From NCBI GenBank assembly GCA_964553435.1, contig CAZKKM010000034.1, positions 1 through 15,189 on the forward strand: DNA of 15,189 bases, in the 5' to 3' direction. Source of the DNA: RUG11867 sp964553435. Its GTDB lineage: Bacteria > Bacillota_I > Bacilli_A > RF39 > UBA660. Positions 1-7,671 of the stretch are shown in pieces. Under the pieces are notes generated by a model. The model was not told the DNA's origin, searched no databases, and saw nothing but the letters and a program-made list of their open reading frames with translations. The translations under genes and the position numbers were made by a program. Numbering within the stretch: position 1 is the stretch's first letter; each line of letters starts with the position of its first letter.

Positions 1-89
1 TTATCTTGGGGTAAGGGGAAGTCTGCTCTTTTTTTGATTTTTTGTTTTCAGGTTATCAACTCCTAGATACTATTTTACTATAAAAATAA

Positions 90-284
90 ACTTTTTTTAA
101 GACATTTGAACAAATTTTTGTGTTAGGATATTATCAAAATGAATATCATAATGAATATCATAAATTAATTGAATATGTCGAAAAAAATTATGGAAATGAT
201 AAACATAATTATTTATTAATAGATGAAGTACAAATGTGTTATGGTTTTGAAAAAGCAGTCAATAACTTTCATGCAGTTTCGTAG
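90..284 (+). pseudogene. Remnant of AAA-family ATPase (DUF4143-type)
   Basis: The frame is open from about 90 to a TAG at 282-284 and has no usable start or ribosome binding site. From about 126 it reads like the inner part of the ATPases that carry a C-terminal DUF4143 domain: a K-rich helix, then the Walker B strand YLLIDEVQ, then GFEKAVNNFHA, where the family has the FEKA(I/V)N...H helix. The P-loop, the rest of the AAA domain and the C-terminal half are all absent. A 12-base unit, aatgaatatcat, is repeated in tandem at about 139-162. The fragment is about 64 codons against roughly 400 residues in the family, so it is dead. It is useful only as a sign that the left edge has lost or exchanged DNA. 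The family call rests on motif recognition. Confidence 0.55.
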
Positions 285-418
285 TTCGTTTTTTTTTGCA
301 GAATATGCAAATTAAATTTATGAAACACGCATGGTAAAAAAACGGTCGAGTTTATTGATAAAAGTGGTTTAAAATAAATAAATATGTTATAATACTACCT
401 TAATTAAGGGGGATGTAG
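285..418 (+). promoter_or_regulatory. Extended -10 promoter and RBS for the 419 gene
   Basis: TATAAT at 388-393 is preceded by TG at 385-386, making an extended -10 box. The hexamer at the usual -35 distance (365-370, TGGTTT) is weak, which is common with extended -10 promoters. AAGGGGG at 406-412 lies 6 bases before the ATG at 419. An earlier ATG at 413 is followed at once by TAG and is not used. I see nothing else in 285-380. Confidence 0.6.
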
Positions 419-1321
419 ATGGATATAGATTTAGAAAGAGCATTAGAGGCGAGCAAAAATATAATTTATGGAATGCCATTTTTTCATGGATTTAATGATT
501 ATGCTAGCACTTATTTTGTAACATCGGAGTGTATTAAAGATTACTTAGAAGCGCATGAATTTTTAAAAAATAGGACCCTAACTATTTTATCCGGTGGAGA
601 TCAAGTATTTAATCTTATTGCAAGTGGAGTCTATGAAATTGATGCATTTGACTCAAATAGGTTAACTTATTTTGTCTATCATTTACGTAAGGCAATGATC
701 AATATTCTTTCATTTCAAGACTTCAAAAAGGCCAATTTGATATTTACGTCACAAAGCTATGATTTATCCGATCATTTAGATATTCTCGAAAAAGTAAGAT
801 TACACCTTCCTTTAGAGGTATATGAATATTTCAGGAAAATGCTCGAATTTTCCAAAAATAATCCTTTGGTAAATTTTGAATCTCTTTATTACAAAGCAAG
901 TGATAGAGACTTTTCGCGGAACAATTATTTAGTAAGTGAAGATGCCTATATAAAGCTTCAAAAATCTATAAAAGATGCAAAAGTTAATATTGCTTTTGCA
1001 GATGCTTTAACTTTTTCACAGGAATTATCGTCAACATACGATATTATTCTTTTATCAAATATTGCCGATTATTTTTCCCATGCAAATCCAAAGTTTGGAC
1101 TTAAAGAGTTTAAAGAATTTATGGCATGTTATATGAAAATTCTAAATCCCGGTGGAATACTTATAAACTATCTCTATAAAATTAATGATCGAAATCCAAT
1201 TAAAGGTCTTTCTATAACTAAGGAAGATATAGGCTCTAGTAATATTTATCCCGTTACAACTCCACCGTTTAGAGATGAAGGAGAAGGCTATTATTTAGTA
1301 CATAAACCTAAAATGAGATAG
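419..1321 (+). CDS. SAM-binding (Rossmann) fold protein, DUF3419-like
   Basis: This 300-residue protein has the landmarks of a class I S-adenosylmethionine-dependent fold. Residues 54-66 (LTILSGGDQVFNL) fit motif I, followed by an acidic end to strand 2 in IDAFDSN (74-80). IILLSNIADYF (209-219) fits the motif IV strand, and LNPGGILINYLY (242-253) is the typical strand after motif IV. The start of the nucleotide fold, with an SGGD signature and helix RLTYFVYHLRKAM, is most like the DUF3419 family (related to BtaA 3-amino-3-carboxypropyl transferases), but the substrate cannot be read from the sequence. There is no signal peptide or membrane segment, so it is probably cytoplasmic. The start is fixed by AAGGGGG six bases upstream. 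It stands alone, AT-rich and poorer in TCG/CGA than the central genes. A generic class I methyltransferase is the alternative. Confidence 0.6.
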   Translation: MDIDLERALEASKNIIYGMPFFHGFNDYASTYFVTSECIKDYLEAHEFLKNRTLTILSGGDQVFNLIASGVYEIDAFDSNRLTYFVYHLRKAMINILSFQDFKKANLIFTSQSYDLSDHLDILEKVRLHLPLEVYEYFRKMLEFSKNNPLVNFESLYYKASDRDFSRNNYLVSEDAYIKLQKSIKDAKVNIAFADALTFSQELSSTYDIILLSNIADYFSHANPKFGLKEFKEFMACYMKILNPGGILINYLYKINDRNPIKGLSITKEDIGSSNIYPVTTPPFRDEGEGYYLVHKPKMR

Positions 1322-1560
1322 GTCTTTAATGAATTAGGCGAAGAATATTTCTAAGTTAGTGAATAGTTAGATACAAAAAGGCGCTTAAACGAGAGATATT
1401 TTTTAGATAGTCTTAATAATCATTATCTTAAATTTTTGCTAACATAGGTTTTTTCCTCATGTACATCTCATATACGGATAAATGTTTCAGAGTGGCTTTT
1501 AGAAAAGTAAAAAATAAAGAGATTATATAAAGGATCCGAAAAGCGGCTTATCAGTAAGAT
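1322..1560. other. Intergenic, no recognisable gene
   Basis: The stretch between the stop at 1321 and the hairpin at 1565 has no ORF with an SD and no strong hairpin with a T-run for the 419 gene. Reading on in the same frame after the stop gives short open pieces broken by stops, which could be decayed coding sequence, but I cannot match them to anything. Confidence 0.4.
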
Positions 1561-1586
1561 GAAAACACATGCTTCATAACATGTGT
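1561..1586 (-). terminator. Putative terminator of the membrane XRE regulator
   Basis: ACACATG (1565-1571) and CATGTGT (1580-1586) form a perfect 7-bp stem with an 8-base loop. On the minus strand the stem is followed by TTTTC, a short T-run. The first base of the stem on that strand is the last base of the gene's TGA stop. The T-run is short, so the terminator is moderate at best. Confidence 0.5.
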
Positions 1587-3142
1587 CATTCTAAGATATT
1601 TTGAATTTTTTCTTTATATTCTTCGAGTTCTCGAATTTCCTCTCGAAGTCGCTCATTTTCTTCGGTAAGTTCTTCTACTTTGGTTTCATAATCGGATATG
1701 CGCACTTCCAAGGTATAGTTGCAGTTTTCACCATAGTAATAGGCATGAGCTTTTTCTTTAGAATTTTCTTTGATTTTGGCGATATTTTCTTTGCTTGTAG
1801 TTATGCTCAGCGAAACACCGTGAACATCGTAATTTCTCAATTCTTTGTTGCGGAGATCTCTTTTTATAAGTTCCCAAATCTTCTTATCATAAGCGAATGA
1901 GTGTGAATAGTATATGTCGATGCTCAGGCGATCGTCGACGAGGGCAACGGTCGGATTTATCACGTCGGCATAGTATGAGAATGAAAGTTGGAGTCGGTCG
2001 GTCATGGTTTCGTCTTCGATATATTCGATTCCGTTATAATAATAAGATTGATAATCTATGGAAAGATTTTCGCTCATGGGATATTCTTCGGTCTTGAAAA
2101 CTCGTTCGTATTCGGCAGGTGTTTCGTCGATGTAGTTTATGTCCCCTATTTCGATGGCGACTAGTCCTATCGAGATACCAATGCCCGATAGGCCTATGCA
2201 CAGAGTCCAAAGTAGTCTATGAAAGTTGGCTTTTTTATTGAAAATGAACATACATCCGAGTTCGAGAAGCCAAAGATTTAGTATGATGGCAAAGATGAGC
2301 CCCAAAAGGATACCTACGTAAAATATGCCATCGAACATGAGAACTATCGCGATGGATGCGATTGCAAAGAGAGCTACCAAGGTGAAAATGAACGGGATTA
2401 TACAGAAACCTGTGAGGATTCTGAAGAACCAGAAGACGATGTTTCCTAAAAAGCAGAATAGTGTATTTTCGCGAGGACTCTTTTCATGTACTATTTTTAT
2501 TTCGCAAGTTTTTTCTTCATGGGTGGTGTTTTCTTTTTCATATTCATCGGAATTAGAATTACTTTTTGTTTTTTCTTTTTCGTCTATATAATCGTATTTG
2601 TCCAAATAAGCTAGCTTATATATATAAATGAATGAGAGTATATAAAGTATGAAGAAAACGATGTCCATTATCATATTGAATAGGCCCGATAGTCCTCCGA
2701 CAATACGACGATTCGGAATGTTCGTAACTATCGAGTAAAAGCCGTTTTCGATCACTTCAAACGGTATGCGCAGAAGCATCAAAAATATACCGATTATGAA
2801 TAGACTTGCCAAAACTCCGGCAATTTGTTTGGCCGATAATTTTTTGAACATTGCAACCGTCTTTTCAGTTATCTCCAAGATGTTGTTCACTATATTGGAA
2901 ATAAAGCTCGTATTCGTCTGCTTTTTTTCGACGTTTATTTCTGTTATTTCGTCGTTTGTCAAATCGTCGAGACTACATTTGAATATTTTGCACATCGTGA
3001 TGAGCTTGTCCATTTCGGGATAAGTGGTGCCCGACTCCCACTTCGAGACAGATTGTCTCGTCACGTCGAGCATGTCTGCCAATTGCTCCTGGCTAAGTTT
3101 ATTTGCTTTACGCAGTTGTTGTAGTTTTTCATTAAAACTCAC
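1586..3142 (-). CDS. Membrane-bound XRE-family HTH regulator
   Basis: Read from a GTG at 3142 the product is 518 residues. AGAGGTG (3149-3155, complement) lies 6 bases before the GTG; the open frame runs further to an ATG at 3193, but that extension has no SD and overlaps the promoter. Residues about 5-60 are a Cro/C1-type helix-turn-helix (SQEQLADMLDVTRQSVSKWE, then a pro-acid helix and CSLDDL). After a linker come about six hydrophobic segments: near 106-124, 153-178, 228-246, 247-270, 272-298 and 308-332. A charged insert rich in K, E, N and S lies at 183-225. A polar domain rich in Y and D (about 335-485) follows, and the last 30 residues form a Glu-rich coiled coil. The layout suggests a membrane sensor that binds DNA directly. 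It is divergent from the exporter gene cluster and may control it or itself. Ligand and targets are unknown. Confidence 0.8.
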   Translation of the reverse strand: MSFNEKLQQLRKANKLSQEQLADMLDVTRQSVSKWESGTTYPEMDKLITMCKIFKCSLDDLTNDEITEINVEKKQTNTSFISNIVNNILEITEKTVAMFKKLSAKQIAGVLASLFIIGIFLMLLRIPFEVIENGFYSIVTNIPNRRIVGGLSGLFNMIMDIVFFILYILSFIYIYKLAYLDKYDYIDEKEKTKSNSNSDEYEKENTTHEEKTCEIKIVHEKSPRENTLFCFLGNIVFWFFRILTGFCIIPFIFTLVALFAIASIAIVLMFDGIFYVGILLGLIFAIILNLWLLELGCMFIFNKKANFHRLLWTLCIGLSGIGISIGLVAIEIGDINYIDETPAEYERVFKTEEYPMSENLSIDYQSYYYNGIEYIEDETMTDRLQLSFSYYADVINPTVALVDDRLSIDIYYSHSFAYDKKIWELIKRDLRNKELRNYDVHGVSLSITTSKENIAKIKENSKEKAHAYYYGENCNYTLEVRISDYETKVEELTEENERLREEIRELEEYKEKIQNILE

Positions 3143-3148
3143 AATAAT

Positions 3149-3196
3149 CACCTCTTCTTGTCTTAAGAATATACCATAGAACCTCAGTTGCATTCT
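3149..3196 (-). promoter_or_regulatory. Promoter and RBS of the membrane XRE regulator
   Basis: On the minus strand TATATT (complement of 3168-3173) is preceded by TGG, an extended -10. The hexamer 17 bases further upstream (complement of 3191-3196, AGAATG) is weak. The leader would be under 20 bases and contains AAGAAGAGGTG, the SD that fixes the GTG start. Confidence 0.45.
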
Positions 3197-3337
3197 ACCA
3201 CTCTTGGGTTGTTTTTATGTATATTATCGGTTGCATCACTTCAATTATATCAAAAAAATATCAGGCTTTCTATGTAAGTAATTCATTTTATCGAACACAT
3301 TTGTGAAAACTGTCGTTTATCATACGAGATATCAAAA

Positions 3338-3357
3338 ATGTGACTGAACTTTCACAT
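3338..3357. promoter_or_regulatory. Candidate operator (inverted repeat) at the pump promoter
   Basis: ATGTGA (3338-3343) and TCACAT (3352-3357) are perfect 6-base inverted arms around 8 bases. The element covers the likely -35 of the exporter promoter, a repressor's usual place. Part of it, GTGACTG-NN-CTTT (3340-3352), recurs at the tetR promoter. TetR is the obvious binding candidate; the divergent XRE regulator is the other. Confidence 0.4.
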
Positions 3358-3390
3358 ATGCTCGAATATAATTTATTAGCGAAAGAGGTG
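3344..3390 (+). promoter_or_regulatory. Promoter and RBS of the exporter gene cluster
   Basis: TATAAT at 3367-3372 is a consensus -10. Seventeen bases upstream is CTGAAC (3344-3349), a fair -35. AGAGGTG (3384-3390) is the SD, four bases before the ATG at 3395. The promoter is back to back with that of the XRE regulator across about 200 bases. Confidence 0.6.
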
Positions 3391-3394
3391 AATT

Positions 3395-5461
3395 ATGAAA
3401 AAATTTTCTAATCAGATTGCCCAACATAGTAGGCTTATTGTCATCTTGGCAGTCCTCTTGTTGATACCCGCAATCTGGGGTTATATGAAGACGAGGATAA
3501 ACTACGATATACTGGTGTATCTGCCAAAGGATATCGAAACCGTCGAAGGTCAAAACGTTTTGACTGAAAAATTCGGTGTCGGAGCATTTTCGTTCGTCAT
3601 GACCGATAAATCTTCAAGTGTGGATCTTTTGACTTTGGAAAGAAAAATAAAGGATATCGAACATGTCAACATGGTCATGTCTATCGCAGATTTGACCGAC
3701 GTGATGTTTCCCTTGGATATGTTGCCAGAAGAAATACTCGAAAAGGTATATAAAGATGGTAAAACCGCCATCATCGTGACTTTCGATACTTCGACTTCGG
3801 AAGAAAGCACAATAGAAGCAATCGACGAGTTGCGTGATATTGTCGGCGATGCGTCAAGTGTAAGCGGAATGACGGCAATGGTTTTAGATACGATGAATTT
3901 GTCAAATTCAGAAATGCTCATCTATATCGTTTTAGCTGTCATATTCTGTTCTTTGGTACTCTTAGTAGTGACGAATTCTTATTTGATACCGATCTTCCTT
4001 TTGGGAAATATCGGATGTGCCATCATCTACAATATGGGGACAAATGTCTTCCTAGGAGAGATTTCTTATATAACGCAGGCTATCACTGCAGTGTTGCAGC
4101 TCGGTGTGACAATGGATTTTTCGATTTTCTTATATCATAAGTACGAAGATATAAAGAAAGAAGAATCCGATAAAAAAAGAGCGATGGCTCGAGCTATAGA
4201 AGAGACATTTAAATCCGTCATCGGTTCTTCTTTGACGACAATTGCCGGGTTCTTGGCTCTTTGTGGAATGAATTTGACTTTAGGACGAGATATAGGTCTA
4301 GTTATGGCGAAAGGTGTCGTGTGTGGATTGATCACTGTACTTTCACTATTTCCGGCTTTACTGTTGGTGTTCGATAGAGGCATCGAGGCAACGAAACATA
4401 AAACTTTTTTACCAAAGTTTAAGGGGCTACAAAAGTTTGTCACAAAGCATTCTATACCGATAGTTTCGGTATTCGTACTGCTAGCTATTCCGGCGATAAT
4501 CGGAAACAACAATGTCGAAGTGTATTACAAATTGGACAATTCTCTTCCAGAAGATTTGCCGTGTCGCATCGCCAATACAGAGTTGGCCGAAAAGTTCGGC
4601 ATAGTCTCGCCAGAAATGATACTTTTGAGCGATGAGTTGAGTGCTCAAAAGACAGCAGAGCTTGTATCAGAATTGAGAGAAATCGATGGAGTGGATCTCG
4701 TACTGGCGCCCAGTGTTTTGGAAAAAGATGGAATACTTTTGGATATGTTGCCAGAGGATTTATTAAAAATTTTTGAACAAGATGGACGACAATTGGTCAT
4801 CATGAATTCTACGTATGAAGTAGCAAGCGATGAGCTGAATACCCAAATCGATGAAATAAACAGGATCATCAAGAATTACGATGAAAATGCCATATTGGCC
4901 GGTGAGGGAGCATTGACCAAAGATTTGGTCGAAATAGCAGATCACGACTTTTTAATTGTCAATTATATTTCAATTGCAGTCATATTCGTGCTCATGCTCA
5001 TCGTTTTGAAGTCTCTAAGTTTGCCGGCCGTACTAGTCATCGTCATCGAGTTCGCCATATTTGCGAACATGGCGATAGCATGTTTTACGAAAACGAGTCT
5101 ACCATTTATCGCATCGATCGTTGTCGGGACTATTCAATTGGGCGCGACTATCGATTATGCAATTTTGATGTCGACGACTTATTTGACAGAGCGAAAAGCT
5201 TTAAAAGATAAGAAAAAAGCTATGATGACAACTTTAGATAAAACGGTCAATTCGATCGTCGTCTCTGCTTTGTGTTTCTTTTGTGCGACATGGGGTGTGG
5301 CTCTTTATTCTAAAATAGATATGATAGGTTCTATTTGTCAGCTATTGTCGAGGGGAGCTTTAATCAGTATGGTCACTGTCGTTTGTCTTTTACCAACTTT
5401 ATTGCTCATTTTCGATAAGTTGATAATGAAAACTACAAAAGGTATGAAAGGAAGTATATAA
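3395..5461 (+). CDS. MMPL/RND-superfamily exporter
   Basis: The 688-residue protein has the duplicated layout of MMPL (HAE3-like) transporters. A first membrane helix (about 13-31) is followed by an outer loop (32-172), then five helices (about 174-193, 196-214, 226-247, 274-292, 298-326). The second half repeats this: a helix at 353-370, a loop to about 516, and five more helices to about 672. The RND proton-relay signature occurs in both halves, GVTMDF (Asp241) and GATIDY (Asp587), and both outer loops carry LDMLPE, which shows the internal duplication directly. It should use the proton gradient to move a hydrophobic or lipid-like substrate; the substrate is not evident. Its stop overlaps the next start (TAATG), so it is translationally coupled to the heptad-repeat protein. 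At 688 residues it is shorter than mycobacterial MmpL proteins but normal for Firmicutes relatives. Confidence 0.9.
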   Translation: MKKFSNQIAQHSRLIVILAVLLLIPAIWGYMKTRINYDILVYLPKDIETVEGQNVLTEKFGVGAFSFVMTDKSSSVDLLTLERKIKDIEHVNMVMSIADLTDVMFPLDMLPEEILEKVYKDGKTAIIVTFDTSTSEESTIEAIDELRDIVGDASSVSGMTAMVLDTMNLSNSEMLIYIVLAVIFCSLVLLVVTNSYLIPIFLLGNIGCAIIYNMGTNVFLGEISYITQAITAVLQLGVTMDFSIFLYHKYEDIKKEESDKKRAMARAIEETFKSVIGSSLTTIAGFLALCGMNLTLGRDIGLVMAKGVVCGLITVLSLFPALLLVFDRGIEATKHKTFLPKFKGLQKFVTKHSIPIVSVFVLLAIPAIIGNNNVEVYYKLDNSLPEDLPCRIANTELAEKFGIVSPEMILLSDELSAQKTAELVSELREIDGVDLVLAPSVLEKDGILLDMLPEDLLKIFEQDGRQLVIMNSTYEVASDELNTQIDEINRIIKNYDENAILAGEGALTKDLVEIADHDFLIVNYISIAVIFVLMLIVLKSLSLPAVLVIVIEFAIFANMAIACFTKTSLPFIASIVVGTIQLGATIDYAILMSTTYLTERKALKDKKKAMMTTLDKTVNSIVVSALCFFCATWGVALYSKIDMIGSICQLLSRGALISMVTVVCLLPTLLLIFDKLIMKTTKGMKGSI

Positions 5462-7017
5462 TGAAAAAATATAATAAAATTATCTTCGGAGTTCTGTCTT
5501 TGGGGATAGTATTTGCGCCTTGGAGTGTCGAGGCGCTCAAAAAAAATGAAATGGTCTATACGAAATTGGGGTATGATGGACAGGTTATGCGAACGAATGT
5601 AACAAATCATCTTTCGTTCGTCGGCATTCGCGATGTGGAGGATGAAACTGAACTCGAGCGAGTGATGAACTTGAGTGGAAATGAGACTTTCGATCAGGTC
5701 GGCAATAAAATCACGTGGAATTCGCGTGGGAATGACATATTTTATAGCGGCATCGTGGAAAAAAATATGCCAATCGAGACAGAAATACATTACTATGTGG
5801 ATGACGAGGAATTTGAGATCGATGAGATGCTCGGCAAGTCAGGGCATATCAAAATCGAATATCGATTTACAAATAAGGAAAAGAACTACGTGAATGTCAA
5901 TGGGCATACGGAAGTCGTCTACACACCTTTCGTGACGAGTGTCGGTACCATAATACCATCCGGATCTAAAAATGTGAGAGTTACGAGTGGGAAGGTGGTC
6001 AGTACCGGAACGCGAACGATAGTAATCGGCATGGCTTCTCCAGGATTGTATGCAAGTACGAAATTTGAAGAATTGGCCGGTTTAGATAAAACGGTCGTCG
6101 AGTTCGAGACAGATAGCTTCGAATTGGGAACGACGTACATAGTATCGTCTCCTAAATTTTTGGACGAGTTGGATGCTGGAATATTCGCTAAGGTCGATAC
6201 TCTCGCTGGAAGTGTGTCTGAGTTAAAGACAAACATGCAAAAATTGATGGAGGGTGCAAAAAAACTTGAGAGTGGGTCTACTCAATTGGCTACAGGTTCG
6301 AATTCTTTGATGGAAAGTCTTTTACAGCTCAGGGTAGCGACAAATAAATTAGAGAACGGGACTTCATCTTTAGTGACGGGCATAGATACTATGATAACCG
6401 AGTTAAATGCCGTAAAAGCAGGTCTCTCTAATCCTACCTATTCTTTGGAATTGGCTCAGATGAGTGCGCTCATGAAGAAGAATGAAGAAGCTATAGAGAA
6501 GTACGGAGCTGCTTTGGTTATGAACGGATTAGATTTAAATATGGTCGAAGCTGCGTGTGCAGGTACGGGATTGACTGATTTGTTAGCAGATGTGAATGTT
6601 TCGACGTTTTGTCTTCTGAATGCGAATAATCGTGCTTTAGCTTCGGTAGTTCCTCTTCTTTCGAACAATATCGATGCCGTTTTGACGGGTTTGAGCGAAC
6701 TCAAAGCAGGTGCGTCAAGTTTGGCAGCAGGAGTTGCACAAGCAAATGTCGGAGTTGGAAAGATATACGATGGATCGAAAGCTTTGGTGAGTGGTTCTAA
6801 CGAATTGAAGGCAGGAGCAGGTACTCTTTCAGCCGGTACAATCACTTTTAAAGAAAAAGGAATAGATGTGCTAGCAGCAACAACAGATAAGTTAGTAACT
6901 TATAGTGACAGATTGGAAGCAATAGCAAAATTGAGCAAAGATTATCGAGGGTTTGCTTCCAAAAACAGCGACGAGACGATTTTCATCGCACAGGTTGCAT
7001 CATCGAAACGCAAGTGA
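5461..7017 (+). CDS. Secreted protein with Leu-x-x-Gly heptad repeats, exporter partner
   Basis: The product is 518 residues. It starts with a signal peptide (KK, hydrophobic core to about 20, likely cut after VEA at 25). Residues 26 to about 240 are a polar, beta-rich domain. Two blocks, about 240-310 and 390-470, carry the x-x-x-Leu-x-x-Gly heptads known from YhgE/Pip-type proteins (for example KKLESGSTQLATGSNSL and SELKAGASSLAAG). These should form a long helical rod outside the membrane. There is no C-terminal membrane helix, unlike full YhgE/Pip proteins, which suggests a free or pump-bound outer subunit. AAAGGA at 5447-5452 and the one-base overlap with the exporter stop fix the start and imply coupled translation. 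Firmicutes often encode such proteins next to or fused to MMPL pumps, so a shared export role is inferred. Confidence 0.8.
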   Translation: MKKYNKIIFGVLSLGIVFAPWSVEALKKNEMVYTKLGYDGQVMRTNVTNHLSFVGIRDVEDETELERVMNLSGNETFDQVGNKITWNSRGNDIFYSGIVEKNMPIETEIHYYVDDEEFEIDEMLGKSGHIKIEYRFTNKEKNYVNVNGHTEVVYTPFVTSVGTIIPSGSKNVRVTSGKVVSTGTRTIVIGMASPGLYASTKFEELAGLDKTVVEFETDSFELGTTYIVSSPKFLDELDAGIFAKVDTLAGSVSELKTNMQKLMEGAKKLESGSTQLATGSNSLMESLLQLRVATNKLENGTSSLVTGIDTMITELNAVKAGLSNPTYSLELAQMSALMKKNEEAIEKYGAALVMNGLDLNMVEAACAGTGLTDLLADVNVSTFCLLNANNRALASVVPLLSNNIDAVLTGLSELKAGASSLAAGVAQANVGVGKIYDGSKALVSGSNELKAGAGTLSAGTITFKEKGIDVLAATTDKLVTYSDRLEAIAKLSKDYRGFASKNSDETIFIAQVASSKRK

Positions 7018-7026
7018 CTGCTCTTT
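7014..7026. promoter_or_regulatory. Second copy of the candidate operator motif
   Basis: GTGACTG-NN-CTTT repeats exactly the 11 fixed bases, with the same 2-base gap, seen at 3340-3352. It overlaps the TGA stop of the upstream gene (7015-7017) and the -35 of the tetR promoter (7024-7029). The inverted-repeat arms are not complete here. Candidate autoregulatory site for TetR. Confidence 0.35.
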
Positions 7027-7068
7027 ACAAAAGAAAAATATTATTATAATATAAAAGAGGTCGAGGTG
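7024..7068 (+). promoter_or_regulatory. Promoter and RBS of tetR
   Basis: TTTACA (7024-7029) and TAATAT (7047-7052) are 17 bases apart; TATAAT at 7045-7050 is an alternative at 15. GAGGTG (7063-7068 region) is the SD, six bases before the TTG start. No terminator separates the gene from the upstream one, so read-through from the pump promoter is also likely. Confidence 0.55.
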
Positions 7069-7074
7069 ATTTGA

Positions 7075-7635
7075 TTGAGCGAAGTAAAAACGGATTTGCG
7101 GATCATAAAAACGAAAAGAAGTATTTATACAGCTTTCTTAGAGTTGTTGGAGACAAAGGCTTTCGAAGAAATAAAAGTATCGGAGATTTGTACTGGAGCC
7201 TTGGTGAATCGATCGACGTTTTATACGCATTTTGAAGACAAATACATGCTTCTCGATTGCTTGATAAAGGATATGAAGCATATCTTGAAAAATCTATTGG
7301 CGGAAAATGATAATATCGATAATTCAAAAGCATACTATATGGAGGTCATGAAAATACTTTTTGATCATATCGAAGAAAACAAGAAATTCTACATGACTGT
7401 CATTGCAAATAACCGCAATAGTGTGGCGATGGATATGGTATATGCGACTTTGCGTGAAGATTTGGAACAAAGAATTTCGAAGGAAAGAAAGACAGATATT
7501 CCGAGTGAGATTATAGCTGGTTTCTATATCGGGGCAATTTTCAATGTCGGGCTGTATTGGTTACAGAACAAATGCAATTATCCGAAAGAAGACATGCTTG
7601 GGTATTTGGAAAAGCTGATAGAGCACGGCATATAA
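7075..7635 (+). CDS. TetR/AcrR-family transcriptional regulator
   Basis: The 186-residue protein begins with a TetR DNA-binding domain. Residues 12-34 (TKRSIYTAFLELLETKAFEE) are helix 1 with the following turn, IKVSEICTGALVNRSTFYTHF (33-53) is the helix-turn-helix with the conserved STFYTHF recognition helix, and EDKYMLLDCLI follows. The rest (about 65-186) is an all-helical ligand/dimer domain of the small Firmicutes type. The start is TTG at 7075, chosen because GAGGTG lies six bases upstream, upstream in-frame codons run into a stop, and the family begins just ahead of the first helix. Position at the end of the exporter cluster suggests it represses the pump until an exported compound binds. 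It has its own promoter and ends in a hairpin shared with pheT. Confidence 0.88.
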   Translation: MSEVKTDLRIIKTKRSIYTAFLELLETKAFEEIKVSEICTGALVNRSTFYTHFEDKYMLLDCLIKDMKHILKNLLAENDNIDNSKAYYMEVMKILFDHIEENKKFYMTVIANNRNSVAMDMVYATLREDLEQRISKERKTDIPSEIIAGFYIGAIFNVGLYWLQNKCNYPKEDMLGYLEKLIEHGI

Positions 7636-7636
7636 A

Positions 7637-7669
7637 AAAGACTTACTTTAGAGCAAGTCTCTTTTTTTA
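7637..7669. terminator. Bidirectional terminator between tetR and pheT
   Basis: AGACTT (7639-7644) pairs with AAGTCT (7655-7660) around a 10-base loop. An A-run precedes the stem and CTTTTTTT follows it, so either strand gives a stem plus T-run. It lies 1-2 bases from both stop codons and serves the convergent genes. Confidence 0.75.
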
Positions 7670-7671
7670 GA

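Noticed and set aside
1..60. Minus-strand tail of a gene ending in TAA at base 1
   Set aside because: Only about 20 codons back to a stop, with Lys-rich low-complexity content; cannot be supported.
1322..1450. Decayed C-terminal extension of the 419 gene in the same frame
   Set aside because: Open pieces between stops are short and match nothing I recognise; the SAM fold already looks complete at 300 residues.
3338..3357. CRP-like site (TGTGA...TCACA)
   Set aside because: The gap is 8 bases, not 6, and the host looks like a Bacillota without cAMP-CRP control; a TetR or XRE site is more likely.
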